Assembly: GCA_016933955.1 (NCBI GenBank)
Contig: JAFGTT010000009.1
Location: forward strand, 1 to 64,000
Length of the DNA: 64,000 nt
Direction: 5' to 3'
From: Candidatus Zixiibacteriota bacterium
GTDB taxonomy: Bacteria; Zixibacteria; MSB-5A5; GN15; PGXB01
How positions within the stretch are numbered: position 1 is the first letter of the stretch; each line of letters opens with the position of its first letter. Both the position numbers and the translations under genes were made by a program. Positions 34,866 through 43,323 of this stretch are shown piece after piece. Under the pieces are notes generated by a model that was not told the origin of the DNA, did not search any database, and saw nothing but the letters and a program-made list of their open reading frames with translations.

Positions 34866-37082
34866 TTAATCATCGCCGGAACGTTTGATTCCCAGGGCCT
34901 TAATCCGCGAGGACAGGGTTGACGGTTTCATCCCCAGGCGCTCCGCGGCTCCACCGCTTCCATAGACTTTCCAGTGACTGGTTTCAAGAGCCGCCATGAT
35001 ATTTTCCTTTTCTATTTTTCTTAAATCCGAATGACTGATAACGCCGGCGGATTTCAGAATCAGTCTGTCGTGTTTTGGTTTGAGAACCATGTCCGGACCG
35101 AAGGCCTCGGCCGGCAGTTCGATTTTAAACTCGCCCAGGCGGGATTTAATAACGGCCCTCTCGATAATGTTCTGTAATTCGCGGATATTCCCCGGCCAGG
35201 CGTAACTTTTGAGCAAATTGATTTGATTTTCGCTGATGTCGATATCGGGAATACCAATCCGGCGGCAGGATAGACGCATGAAATGCTTGGCCAGAAGCGG
35301 AATATCATCAAGGCGTTCCCGCAATGGGGGCACTTCGATGGGAAAAACGCTTAGCCGGAAATACAGGTCCTGGCGGAAATGGTTGTTGACCACCTCCTGC
35401 TCCAGAAGGCGGTTGGTCGAGGCAATAATCCTGACATCGACCGTGCGGGTAATATCCTCTCCGACCCTTTCGAATTGCCCCTCCTGCAGAACCCTAAGCA
35501 GTTTACCCTGTAACTCGATGGGAATTTCACCGACTTCATCAAGAAACAGCGTCCCCCCGTCGGCCAGTTGAAAACGCCCGACCCGGTCCTGGTGGGCGCC
35601 GGTAAAGGCACCTTTGACATGGCCGAAAAACTCGCTTTCGAAGAGGTCTTTTGGGATGGAGGCGCAATTGACTTTGATCATGGGTTGTTCGGCTCTCTGA
35701 GAATGTTCGTGAATGGCACGGGCAATGAGCTCCTTCCCTGTTCCGGTTTCACCGGTGATTAGAACGGTGGCACTGGTATTGGCCACCTGGGTCACTTTTT
35801 CCATGATATCATTCAAGGCCTGTGACCGGCCGATTATCTGATCATAATTGTACTCATCCTTAATTTCCTGACGGAGATAAATATTTTCATCCTGAAGACG
35901 GTTTTTCAGATTTTCCAATTCGATCATGGCCCGGCGCAAATCCTCTTCGGCCTTTTTCCGCTCGGTGATATCGAGCATCATGGCGATCACATGAGCATCA
36001 TTTTCATTGGTTTCGAGGACACTGGTGGAGATAAGAATGGTTCGATCCTGACCATCAGCCCGTTTGATGACCCATTCTTCTCCCTCGATATCGATTCCCT
36101 GGCGCATCAGGGCCATCCGTTCCACGGCCTTTTTTTGATAATCCAGATCCGGATACATGGTCTGATACCAGCCCAGCTTATTAATATCATCCATGGTATA
36201 ACCGGTCAAGGAAACCATCCTTTCATTCCAGACAGTGAATTTAACATAAGGATAATCAGGAATCTCATGACAGACGCAAATCCCGTCCGCCCCCTTGCCG
36301 ATTATGGCCTTTCTTAAAGAGCTTTCTTTTCGTATCTCGCTTTCGTACTTCTTCCGCCGGGTGATGTTGCGGGCGAAGGAACAGTGATATTCGTTTTTGC
36401 CGAACTTTATAAAATTGGCGGAGATTTCCACCGGGATAATTTCCCCTGATTTGGCCCGATGTTGAGTCTCGAATATTTTGGATTTATAATCTTTTATTCG
36501 GGACCAATGTTCCGGCCAGATATCAATATTGAAATTGGGATCGATATCAAGGATTGACATATGCAGTAATTCATCGCGGGTATAGCCGAGAGCCCGGCAG
36601 GCGGCTTCATTGACATAGACAATGCTGGTATCTTCTTTCAACCAGTACACCGCATCGCTGGCCCGGTCTATCGAATAGTACATCAGCCGCAGGGTTTCAT
36701 CGGGATATTGAATGGCAGAAATATCACGGATAATACAGCAGATAAATCGGGCAAAACCCAGATCCAGGTAATTGGCGTTGACTTCCACCGGAATTTTGGC
36801 GCCGGATTTGGAGTGGTACTCGGTTTTGAAAGATATCTCCTTTTTTTCGCTCAGGTTGCGGTAGAAGGTATCCCAGTTATTTTCGGGCCATTGCCCGTAG
36901 ACGCCGGGAATTTGCCGGTCGACGATTTCGGCAAGCGAATAATCAAGAAAATCACAGGCAGTCTGATTAATCCATTTGATTTTGCCGGAGAGATCGGCAA
37001 GGATAATAGCGTTCGCACTGAATTTCAGAAAAAGCTCCGATAACCGTGCAAGGCCGCCGTTATTTTCCGGGATTTCAGTCAT
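34866..37082 (-). CDS. Sigma-54-dependent activator with three PAS domains
   Basis: 738 residues. PAS domains at about 15-125, 130-245 and 255-378, a coiled coil at about 375-412, an AAA+ domain at about 413-640 and a Fis-type helix-turn-helix at about 690-732. In the AAA+ domain: Walker A GETGTGKE 444-451, the sigma-54-contacting GAFTGA 491-496, and Walker B TLFLDE 511-516. No receiver domain, so it senses directly through PAS ligands or partner proteins. It is divergent from a gene with a well-matched sigma-54 promoter (37386-37401), its likely target. It contains Cys115 and Cys116 in the first PAS but no evident haem or flavin motif. Confidence 0.94.
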   Translation of the reverse strand: MTEIPENNGGLARLSELFLKFSANAIILADLSGKIKWINQTACDFLDYSLAEIVDRQIPGVYGQWPENNWDTFYRNLSEKKEISFKTEYHSKSGAKIPVEVNANYLDLGFARFICCIIRDISAIQYPDETLRLMYYSIDRASDAVYWLKEDTSIVYVNEAACRALGYTRDELLHMSILDIDPNFNIDIWPEHWSRIKDYKSKIFETQHRAKSGEIIPVEISANFIKFGKNEYHCSFARNITRRKKYESEIRKESSLRKAIIGKGADGICVCHEIPDYPYVKFTVWNERMVSLTGYTMDDINKLGWYQTMYPDLDYQKKAVERMALMRQGIDIEGEEWVIKRADGQDRTILISTSVLETNENDAHVIAMMLDITERKKAEEDLRRAMIELENLKNRLQDENIYLRQEIKDEYNYDQIIGRSQALNDIMEKVTQVANTSATVLITGETGTGKELIARAIHEHSQRAEQPMIKVNCASIPKDLFESEFFGHVKGAFTGAHQDRVGRFQLADGGTLFLDEVGEIPIELQGKLLRVLQEGQFERVGEDITRTVDVRIIASTNRLLEQEVVNNHFRQDLYFRLSVFPIEVPPLRERLDDIPLLAKHFMRLSCRRIGIPDIDISENQINLLKSYAWPGNIRELQNIIERAVIKSRLGEFKIELPAEAFGPDMVLKPKHDRLILKSAGVISHSDLRKIEKENIMAALETSHWKVYGSGGAAERLGMKPSTLSSRIKALGIKRSGDD

Positions 37083-37457
37083 AATAAAGCTGTATCACCC
37101 CTGATTAAAATCGTTTCCAAAATGATTCTGTAACCCGACAGATAATATTAATTAAAGATTAATTTAAAGATTATGCGCTTTCTGGAACCGCTTCAGAATT
37201 TGCCAAGATATTAAATCGAATGATTGAAGAAGCGACCAGTTTTCTCTTTTAACTTGTATTCAATATAACGAATTTCCAATAAAAATAAAACAAAAAATTG
37301 GTTTTTACGAAAAATCGCTGTGTCCGGCTATAATACCAAAATCAATATCTATTGCGGCACAACAGGATACGATTTTTATAAAATTTGGTATGAGGGTTGC
37401 ATAACAAAACGGCAGGAGAAAAACAGCGCTCGGTAATAATTACACGGGTAATAAAAT
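37083..37457. promoter_or_regulatory. Divergent regulatory region with sigma-54 elements
   Basis: This 375-base AT-rich stretch separates the sigma-54 activator from its probable target. Besides the promoter at 37386-37401, an imperfect dyad with TTCTG/CAGAA arms at 37180-37198 lies about 200 bases upstream of it, at the distance usual for an activator's enhancer site. The dyad is weak evidence. A sigma-70 promoter for the activator gene should also be here but is not obvious. Confidence 0.5.
37386..37401 (+). promoter_or_regulatory. Sigma-54 promoter (-24/-12)
   Basis: TGGTATGAGGGTTGCA fits TGGCACG-N4-TTGCW, with the invariant GG (37387-37388) and GC (37399-37400) at exact spacing. Transcription would begin near 37412, 46 bases ahead of the ATG at 37458. 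An activator of the matching class is encoded divergently. Confidence 0.8.
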
Positions 37458-38054
37458 ATGTCAAGATTTGACACAATTAATATTGACATGATAGACAACG
37501 AAACCAAAGAACTGCTGAACGACTATAAAAACGGGCACGGTATGACTCCCAACTTGATCAAGGGGTTGGCCTGCTCACCGGCAGTTTTAAAAGGGTATTA
37601 CCTTTTCAACGAAGCCCTGTCGCATGGACAACTCAATGATAAACTGCAATTATTGATTTCCCTGATGATTGCGGAGCTTAATGGAAGTAGTTATTGTCTG
37701 GCGGCCAACAGCGCCCTGTCTCGCATGGCCGGGATAAATGAGGAAGAAATGCTAATGGCCCGGCGGGCTTCGGCGGCAGATAGACGAGTTGATCGGGCAC
37801 TTAAATTTGCACGGGCCGTCCTAATAACCCGCGGACGTATCCAGGACAGTGATATTCAGGAAATGAAGACCATCGGTTATTCCGATTCCGAGATAGTCGA
37901 AATAATCGCCCATATCTCGCTTAATATCCTGACCAATTTGTTTGCCGAGGTGGCCCAGACGCCGGTTGGATTTCCCAAAGTAAAACCACTGACCATAGAT
38001 CAGGAAAAGAAAAATCCGGATGTACATTACAGGAAGCTCGGGACAGCAGAGTGA
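37458..38054 (+). CDS. Carboxymuconolactone decarboxylase/AhpD-fold protein lacking the CxxC
   Basis: 198 residues of the CMD/AhpD-like all-helical family. The region that in peroxidase-type members reads NGCxYCxxAH is here NGSSYCLAAN (75-84): the first cysteine is Ser77 and the histidine is Asn84, leaving only Cys80. The peroxidase or disulfide-reductase chemistry of AhpD therefore cannot operate in the usual way. The rest of the fold is intact (LISLMIAELNG, FARAVLITRGRIQDSDIQEM, IVEIIAHISLNILTNLFAEV). It is the first gene under the sigma-54 promoter. Role unknown; a sensor, binding or structural function is possible. Confidence 0.78.
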   Translation: MSRFDTINIDMIDNETKELLNDYKNGHGMTPNLIKGLACSPAVLKGYYLFNEALSHGQLNDKLQLLISLMIAELNGSSYCLAANSALSRMAGINEEEMLMARRASAADRRVDRALKFARAVLITRGRIQDSDIQEMKTIGYSDSEIVEIIAHISLNILTNLFAEVAQTPVGFPKVKPLTIDQEKKNPDVHYRKLGTAE

Positions 38055-38067
38055 GGGGGAATAAGAA

Positions 38068-38138
38068 AACCGGCCGCCGCCGTTAGTCATCGGGGAGGGA
38101 ATCGATGGGGGCGATTCCCGGGAGCATCAGGTGGCCGG
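38068..38138 (+). other. Nested hairpins after the CMD-like gene
   Basis: An outer stem pairs CCGGCCGCC (38070-38078) with GGTGGCCGG (38130-38138) and an inner one pairs GGGAATCG (38097-38104) with CGATTCCC (38112-38119). There is no T run, so this is not a standard terminator; it may slow or stabilise the message between the two genes. Confidence 0.55.
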
Positions 38139-38181
38139 AATTCTTATCAGGTTTGGTGATTAAAAGGGGTAAGAAGGCTTG

Positions 38182-38211
38182 GTGGTTCGGATGAGTAACC
38201 ATCCGAATCAC
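38182..38211 (+). other. Twelve-pair hairpin upstream of the ArsC-like gene
   Basis: GTGGTTCGGATG (38182-38193) and CATCCGAATCAC (38200-38211) pair completely, allowing one G-U, around a six-base loop. It lies 36 bases ahead of the ATG at 38248 and lacks a T tract. Possibly an RNA processing or stability element within the sigma-54 transcript. Confidence 0.55.
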
Positions 38212-38247
38212 CGAGACTCAGGAAAAAATTAATCAAGGATAAAAAAA

Positions 38248-38640
38248 ATGATCAGACAGGTGGATTTGTATGTGCATCCGAACGATTCGGTCGGGGAGGA
38301 AGCGAAAGGTTTTTTGGAAGAACTCGAAGTGATTTTAAAGGTTCATGATTTGAAAAAATCGCCGCTCGGTCGAAATCAAATTGAGGGCCTGTTGCGGCAT
38401 TTTAAGCCGGCCCATTTTTTCAACCCCAATTATAATGGTCTCGGCAGAAAAAAGGCGGACAGCGTTATTAATAACCGCCGGGAAGTGATTGATTTGATCA
38501 GCCTGGATAACGGCTATCTGAAAACACCCGTAGTTGTATATGGACGCCTGATGACTGTCGGTTTTAATCGGATTACTATCAAAACCATGTTGCGTATGAA
38601 TGTTACCAGCGACAAAAAGGCGGATACCATAACGGCATAG
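38248..38640 (+). CDS. ArsC/Spx-fold protein without cysteine
   Basis: 130 residues. The pattern HDLKKSPLGRNQIEGLLRHF then KPAHFFNP and LKTPVVVYGRLMTVGF follows the arsenate reductase (ArsC)/Spx thioredoxin-like family, whose members have (D/E)xxKxPxS, a LLNTR-like segment and RPIVxxG. The catalytic Cys near the N-terminus (YxNPxCS in ArsC) is here YVHPNDS, and the whole protein contains no cysteine. It therefore cannot reduce arsenate by the family mechanism. It is the second gene after the sigma-54 promoter, following another protein that also lost its redox residues. Family assignment is by motif pattern and moderately sure. Confidence 0.6.
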   Translation: MIRQVDLYVHPNDSVGEEAKGFLEELEVILKVHDLKKSPLGRNQIEGLLRHFKPAHFFNPNYNGLGRKKADSVINNRREVIDLISLDNGYLKTPVVVYGRLMTVGFNRITIKTMLRMNVTSDKKADTITA

Positions 38641-39043
38641 TTTTATATCGGATACCTGCCCCCCATTCCGGGGGATTCTTATTCGACCATAGGGCAGGTT
38701 ATTAGTTATCCGGGACATTCGTTTAAAGACTTGGAATAGACATATTCACAGTTATTCAAATAAAAGTGACAACTTACTAACAGGTTATCCACAATATTTC
38801 GTCATTTTCTACTTATTCTCTTGATAACACTGCCTGGATGACTCGCCACGAGTCGTTTAGTAGGCGTTTCTTCCACAAGTTTGCCGCGAATCCGAGTCAG
38901 TCCAAGGGCTACCACGATATTGCACTGGCAACCATTTAGATAATGGAACAACGAGGAGTAAGGCAAAGCAGGGCTAATATTATCCATTATAAGTTATGGA
39001 ATCACAATCACATATATCCAATGCCAAAGGATATTGGTAGAGA
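38641..39043. other. 403-base intergenic stretch with hairpin and repeat-like segment
   Basis: It begins with a branched hairpin: ACCTGCCC (38654-38661) pairs with GGGCAGGT (38692-38699), enclosing a C-rich/G-rich smaller stem; no T run follows. At 38838-38939 a 33-codon plus-strand frame (MTRHESFSRRFFHKFAANPS onward) overlaps a 61-codon minus-strand frame at 38802-38987. Both strands being open over the same 100 bases suggests a dispersed repeat rather than a gene. The MscS-type gene to the right reads leftward and ends at 39044. Confidence 0.45.
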
Positions 39044-40339
39044 TTAATTGACAATGGATCGGAAATCGAAACCGGTGGGGTTCTGGAACATCCTTAATTC
39101 AAACAGGGGCACTATAGCCAGTATATGATCGAAAATATCGGCCTGAATAGCCTCGTAATTGGCCCAGACCTGATCATTGCTGAAGACATAGATTTCCACC
39201 GGCAGGCCATTCGGACCGGGAGTCAGGTGTCTGATGAGAAATGTCATATCCTGATGAATCTTAGGATGCTGGCGAAGATAGGCCGCGACATAGGCCCGGA
39301 AGGTACCAATATTGGTCAGGTTTCGGCCGTTAATCAGTTCCGAGGTGTCGAAATTATTAGTTTTATTGTATTCAGTAATTTCACGGCGTTTATTTTTTAC
39401 ATAGTCGGATATCAACTGGAATTTCTCGAACCGGTCAAGCATTTCCGGGGTGCAGAATTTAATACTGCTGAGATCAATATGAACGGCTCGTTTAATGCGC
39501 CGCCCCCCGGATTCCTGCATCCCTCGCCAGTTTTTAAATGACTCGGAAATAAGCGAATAGGCCGGGATGGTGGAAATGGTTTTGTCCCAGTTTCGGACTT
39601 TGACAGTATGCAGGGTGATATCGATCACATCGCCATCAGCGCCGTATTTGGGCATTTCGATCCAGTCGCCGATCCGGACCATGTCATTGCCGGCCAGTTG
39701 AATGCTGGCCACGAAACCGAGGATGGAATCCTTGAATACCAAGATAATGATGGCGGTCATGGCTCCGAAGCCGCTCAACAGGATCAGCGGCGAGCGATTC
39801 ATCAGGGTTGAAATGACAATTATTCCGACGAAAATAAAGACAATGATTTTAACGATCTGAATATAGCCTTTGATCGGCCGTTGCCTGGAGATATCGAAAC
39901 TCTGGTAAATATCAACAACCGCATTCAGGAAGGAATTAATGACCAGGACTCCCGCCAGAACCATATAGACTATCGAAAAACGCTGGATGGTATCCTGGAT
40001 CGAAGGAAATAAAAAAGCCGTAAAATAAATAATCAGAGCCGGAGCAAAATGGGACAGGCGGGTAAAGACTTTATTTTCGACGAGGGCGTCATCCCAGCGC
40101 GTTTTGGTCTTCTGGACAAAATAACCCACCCCCGCCACCAGAATACGTTTGGCGATATAATTGGCTATCAGGGCCAGAATTAAAACGGCGAGGGCCATTC
40201 CGATCCATCCGAGATAATCGGCCAGATGCGTCGAAACGCCGATACTTATCAGCCAGTCTCGGAATTTATCGGCCAGATCGGCGCCATTCCGGCTAATGGC
40301 GACATTAACGGTGGTACTGTCTTTTATCATATCGGGCAC
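39044..40339 (-). CDS. MscS-family mechanosensitive channel
   Basis: 431 residues. Five hydrophobic segments (about 45-67, 94-112, 120-142, 165-186, 189-212), the last one being the pore-lining helix; then the MscS beta domain with NDMVRIGDWIEMPKYGADGDV and TIPAYSLISESFKNW, and an alpha-beta C-terminal domain (about 290-431). The overall length and the KNWRGMQESGGRRIKR segment place it with the YbdG/MscM-type subgroup, which is larger than classic MscS. It releases solutes on hypo-osmotic stress at the inner membrane. Single gene. Confidence 0.9.
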   Translation of the reverse strand: MPDMIKDSTTVNVAISRNGADLADKFRDWLISIGVSTHLADYLGWIGMALAVLILALIANYIAKRILVAGVGYFVQKTKTRWDDALVENKVFTRLSHFAPALIIYFTAFLFPSIQDTIQRFSIVYMVLAGVLVINSFLNAVVDIYQSFDISRQRPIKGYIQIVKIIVFIFVGIIVISTLMNRSPLILLSGFGAMTAIIILVFKDSILGFVASIQLAGNDMVRIGDWIEMPKYGADGDVIDITLHTVKVRNWDKTISTIPAYSLISESFKNWRGMQESGGRRIKRAVHIDLSSIKFCTPEMLDRFEKFQLISDYVKNKRREITEYNKTNNFDTSELINGRNLTNIGTFRAYVAAYLRQHPKIHQDMTFLIRHLTPGPNGLPVEIYVFSNDQVWANYEAIQADIFDHILAIVPLFELRMFQNPTGFDFRSIVN

Positions 40340-40459
40340 AATAGTCGGTTTCCCCGGTATTTAAGTTGATATTATTCATAGATATAAAACCGAGCGGGCA
40401 AAGGCAATCAAGAAATTTTGAATTAGAGATAAATTCGGAGAAAAAAGCGAGGAATGCTT

Positions 40460-41575
40460 TTAGTAGCCTGCCGGAAATTCTTTGTGGTTCTTCAGGTGTC
40501 TGAGCCAGAAGGCCGCGCCATGGTCTTCGACTAATCGGCTGACTCGCCGAAAACCATCACCATAGATTTTATCCTGGTCCTGCCTGATGGTTTCCTTCTG
40601 GTATTCAGCCATTTTGTCTGGATAATGTTCCAGGACAAGGTAGGAAGCGTAATTACAGCTGCCTTCGCACAGGGCGGGATCGTTATCGGCCGGGGCGTTT
40701 ATGTATTGCCAGACATGCATCAACTCATGGGCCGCCGCCGCAATAAAACTTATTTCCGGAATCCCTTCGAGAATATAGATATCATATGTACGTAATTTAT
40801 GGCCGTTTTCGTCGGTGACTTCATAATATTTAATAAATGCCTGGTTGCCCTCATGGTCGATTTTGGAAATATCCGCCATTTCATGACGGTCGACCAGATG
40901 CAGGCTGACATCACTATCTTCGACCCAGATACCGACACTGGCAAGGTGGAGTTTGACTTTACTGAAAATGGCCGTGGCTCGCCCGATATCATTGACGGCT
41001 GTTTTCAGGCAGATCCCGCAGATATGCCGACCATCGGGATAAACCTGTCCCTCGCCGGTCAGGTTAGCGGCAATCAGGCGGCCGCAATAATCGCATTTGG
41101 GATACTCATTCTGATGATCAGGGTGATAGATATTCCCCCAGAAATCGGTTATATAATTGCCGGTAATCAATTCCCCGCAGACGGAACACCTGATAGCAAC
41201 GTTATTGTAATAGCAGTCCTTGTGATAGGTTTTGCCATCGGCGAGAATGTATCCTTCTCCGAGAATACCCCCGCAGTAAGCGCATCGCGGAGCAAACAGC
41301 TTGGTATAACAATCCGGGCAGTAGAATTTACCGTCTTTCTGGTAATATTTGGCCGGATCAATCGGCTTTTTACAGTTTTCGCATAGGAAATGAATCGGGT
41401 GAAAATATTTACCGCCGGCCTCGATATAGGGCCCGTTTATCTGCTGTTTGCAGTAATCGCAGATTATCTGGTTTTTGCCTGAAACGGTGGAGATAATGGC
41501 GGCCGCAAGAAGAACCATGACCAAAAGTAATATTATTGTCAGGCGGCTTTTTCTAATTGTCTTCATACTTCTCAT
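40460..41575 (-). CDS. Secreted LIM-domain protein with DA1-type peptidase
   Basis: 371 residues. A hydrophobic N-terminus (about 11-31) acts as signal or anchor. Residues 39-190 contain LIM-like zinc fingers built from CxxC/HxxC pairs (for example CDYCKQ at 39-44, HFLCENC at 62-68, CPDC 86-89, CAYC 98-101, CSVC 130-133, CDYC 161-164). The C-terminal part is a DA1-like peptidase with HELMH at 283-287 and Glu304 (ALCEGSC) as the probable third ligand. In plants DA1 is a ubiquitin-activated LIM peptidase; bacterial proteins of this layout are found but uncharacterised. Export of a multi-zinc LIM protein is unusual. It may be in an operon with the CDGSH gene 40 bases upstream. Confidence 0.85.
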   Translation of the reverse strand: MRSMKTIRKSRLTIILLLVMVLLAAAIISTVSGKNQIICDYCKQQINGPYIEAGGKYFHPIHFLCENCKKPIDPAKYYQKDGKFYCPDCYTKLFAPRCAYCGGILGEGYILADGKTYHKDCYYNNVAIRCSVCGELITGNYITDFWGNIYHPDHQNEYPKCDYCGRLIAANLTGEGQVYPDGRHICGICLKTAVNDIGRATAIFSKVKLHLASVGIWVEDSDVSLHLVDRHEMADISKIDHEGNQAFIKYYEVTDENGHKLRTYDIYILEGIPEISFIAAAAHELMHVWQYINAPADNDPALCEGSCNYASYLVLEHYPDKMAEYQKETIRQDQDKIYGDGFRRVSRLVEDHGAAFWLRHLKNHKEFPAGY

Positions 41576-41615
41576 TATCGGTTTCTATTCATGCGAATCA
41601 AGAAAATTCGAAAGA

Positions 41616-42275
41616 CTAATTTTTGTCATCCCGGAAATGTATTATCCTATGTGTTCCATCGCAAAACGGCTTATTTTTGGATTTCCCGCAACGACAGAGG
41701 GAATAATGGTCTGTGGTATCGGGAAGATTGTTATCACCATCTTTATATTCTATCCCGCCAGTGACATTAAGGGGTCCATTTCGGGCGATATGGACAGCCG
41801 GTTCGCCGCCAAAGGCGACATATTTTTCACCCGTGACAGAATAGCCCAAGGCCCCAGACGGACATTTTTTGATTGTCTCAATCACCTTTTCAACGGTCGC
41901 GGCATCGGGAAGAACCCAGGGTTTGCGCTGGTTATCGAAAACAGCCGGGAGATTTTTAAGACACTCCGCCGAATGGGAACAGAGTCCGCGATTATCATGC
42001 ACTGTAATTTCTTTACCGGTATAATCCTTCCAATGATATGCCACCCGGTCATCGGATTTCTCATCGGAGAATCCGACCTGTTTATGGCGCCCGTCGCAAA
42101 AAGGTTTATTCTCGGAATGACCGCAACGGCACAGCCAGAAAGTTTCTTTGGTCGGGATCTTCTCTCCGCGCGAGTTGTACAGGTTTTGCAAGCGGCTGAC
42201 CTTAAATGATGCGTTTTTCACCGCCTCGATAACGGGTTTTTCGGATGATTTTTCATCGCTCATGATTGGAGCCAT
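41616..42275 (-). CDS. Double CDGSH iron-sulfur protein with ferredoxin-like middle
   Basis: 219 residues. Two CDGSH motifs: CRCGHSENKPFCDGRH (Cys49, Cys51, Cys60, His64) and CRCGKSKNKPFCDGTH (Cys194, Cys196, Cys205, His209), each expected to bind a 2Fe-2S cluster. Between them (about 85-145) lies a Fer4_19-type segment with RGLCSHSAECLKN and KKCPSGAL, which may bind another cluster. Bacterial members with this three-part plan are cytosolic and of unknown redox partner. Start: ATG 42275 or ATG 42263. The gene precedes the LIM-DA1 gene and is divergent from dprA. Confidence 0.9.
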   Translation of the reverse strand: MAPIMSDEKSSEKPVIEAVKNASFKVSRLQNLYNSRGEKIPTKETFWLCRCGHSENKPFCDGRHKQVGFSDEKSDDRVAYHWKDYTGKEITVHDNRGLCSHSAECLKNLPAVFDNQRKPWVLPDAATVEKVIETIKKCPSGALGYSVTGEKYVAFGGEPAVHIARNGPLNVTGGIEYKDGDNNLPDTTDHYSLCRCGKSKNKPFCDGTHRIIHFRDDKN

Positions 42276-42409
42276 CCCGATTAATCATGTTTCTCATTCA
42301 GATACGTTCAATTATACAAAATATCGAAAAATCCCGCCGGATAAAAGCGGAAAATGAGTCAAATTCTTAAGTCGTTGACATCAAGGGGGGATTAACATAA
42401 CTTTATCCA

Positions 42410-43315
42410 ATGAAAAATATCGACGAATATTCACTATCGGCCCAGATTTGGGCATTGCGTCATTATGGCGAGGTGGGCCCCCGGGCTTTTCGGGTATTAC
42501 TGGCCCGATTCGGCTGCCCGGCCGAAATTCTAATGGCCGAAAAAGAGCAGTTGCTGGCGATTGAGGGTCTGGGGGATAAAAAGTCCGGCAAGATTACCGA
42601 GGCGGCGGAGCATCTTGATGAATCCGAGGATTTTATCCGGTCCCTCGAGGCGAGAAAAATGGCTCATTGTTCGATGTTCGATGATTTCTATCCGGCTCTA
42701 TTGGAGGAACTCAATGATCCTCCGCCGATTATTTTTCATATGGGCAAATTACCTCGCCGCGATGAACCGACCGTGGCCATTGTCGGATCACATAAGGCCA
42801 CCGGGGCGGGAATCGGGTACGCATTAGATCTGGCCTCACGACTGGCCGAAAAAAAGATCTCAATAATATCCGGTCTGGCCGAAGGGATCGACGCCTCGGC
42901 ACATATTGGGGCTTTGAAAGCCGGGGGCCGAACCCATGCGGTAATCGGATCGGGGCTGGAGGAGATATACCCGGTTGAGAACAAAGCCCTGGCCGAGGAA
43001 ATAATCAAACACGGCAGTGTCATCTCGGAATATTCGCCCGAAAGCAAGATCATCCCGGGCCGGTTGAAGGCCCGTAATCGGCTGGTGGCCGGGCTATCGC
43101 AATCGGTAGTGATCGGGGAGGTGATGGCCGATTCGAACGGGACACTGGACACCGCCACCTTCTGTCATGAACTCGGTAAACTGATGTTTATTATGCTTGA
43201 TGGATGCGAACGGCCGGAGCGCGACAATTCCAGTGTGAAAAAAATAATCGCCCTTGGCGCGATTCCATTCCATCTCGACAGCGGGGTGGATTTGATAGTC
43301 AAGTCCATGGTTTAA
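42410..43315 (+). CDS. dprA: DNA processing protein DprA/Smf
   Basis: 301 residues. N-terminal helix-hairpin-helix-like segment (about 25-65, IEGLGDKKSGKI) and the Rossmann-type DprA domain (about 70-295) with VAIVGSHKATGAGIGYA, ISGLAEGIDASAHIGAL, GSGLEEIYPVEN and FPIRNR-equivalent ARNRLVAGLSQSVVIGE. No C-terminal winged helix is present. It loads RecA on incoming single-stranded DNA during natural transformation; a full competence set is not seen in this window. First gene of the five-gene plus-strand operon. Confidence 0.92.
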   Translation: MKNIDEYSLSAQIWALRHYGEVGPRAFRVLLARFGCPAEILMAEKEQLLAIEGLGDKKSGKITEAAEHLDESEDFIRSLEARKMAHCSMFDDFYPALLEELNDPPPIIFHMGKLPRRDEPTVAIVGSHKATGAGIGYALDLASRLAEKKISIISGLAEGIDASAHIGALKAGGRTHAVIGSGLEEIYPVENKALAEEIIKHGSVISEYSPESKIIPGRLKARNRLVAGLSQSVVIGEVMADSNGTLDTATFCHELGKLMFIMLDGCERPERDNSSVKKIIALGAIPFHLDSGVDLIVKSMV

Positions 43316-43323
43316 AAAGCATT

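Noticed and set aside
37458-38054. Active AhpD-type peroxidase
   Set aside because: The CxxC first cysteine and the motif histidine are replaced (Ser77, Asn84), so the annotation of peroxidase would mislead.
38248-38640. Arsenate reductase
   Set aside because: There is no cysteine anywhere in the protein, so the enzyme mechanism is impossible despite the fold.
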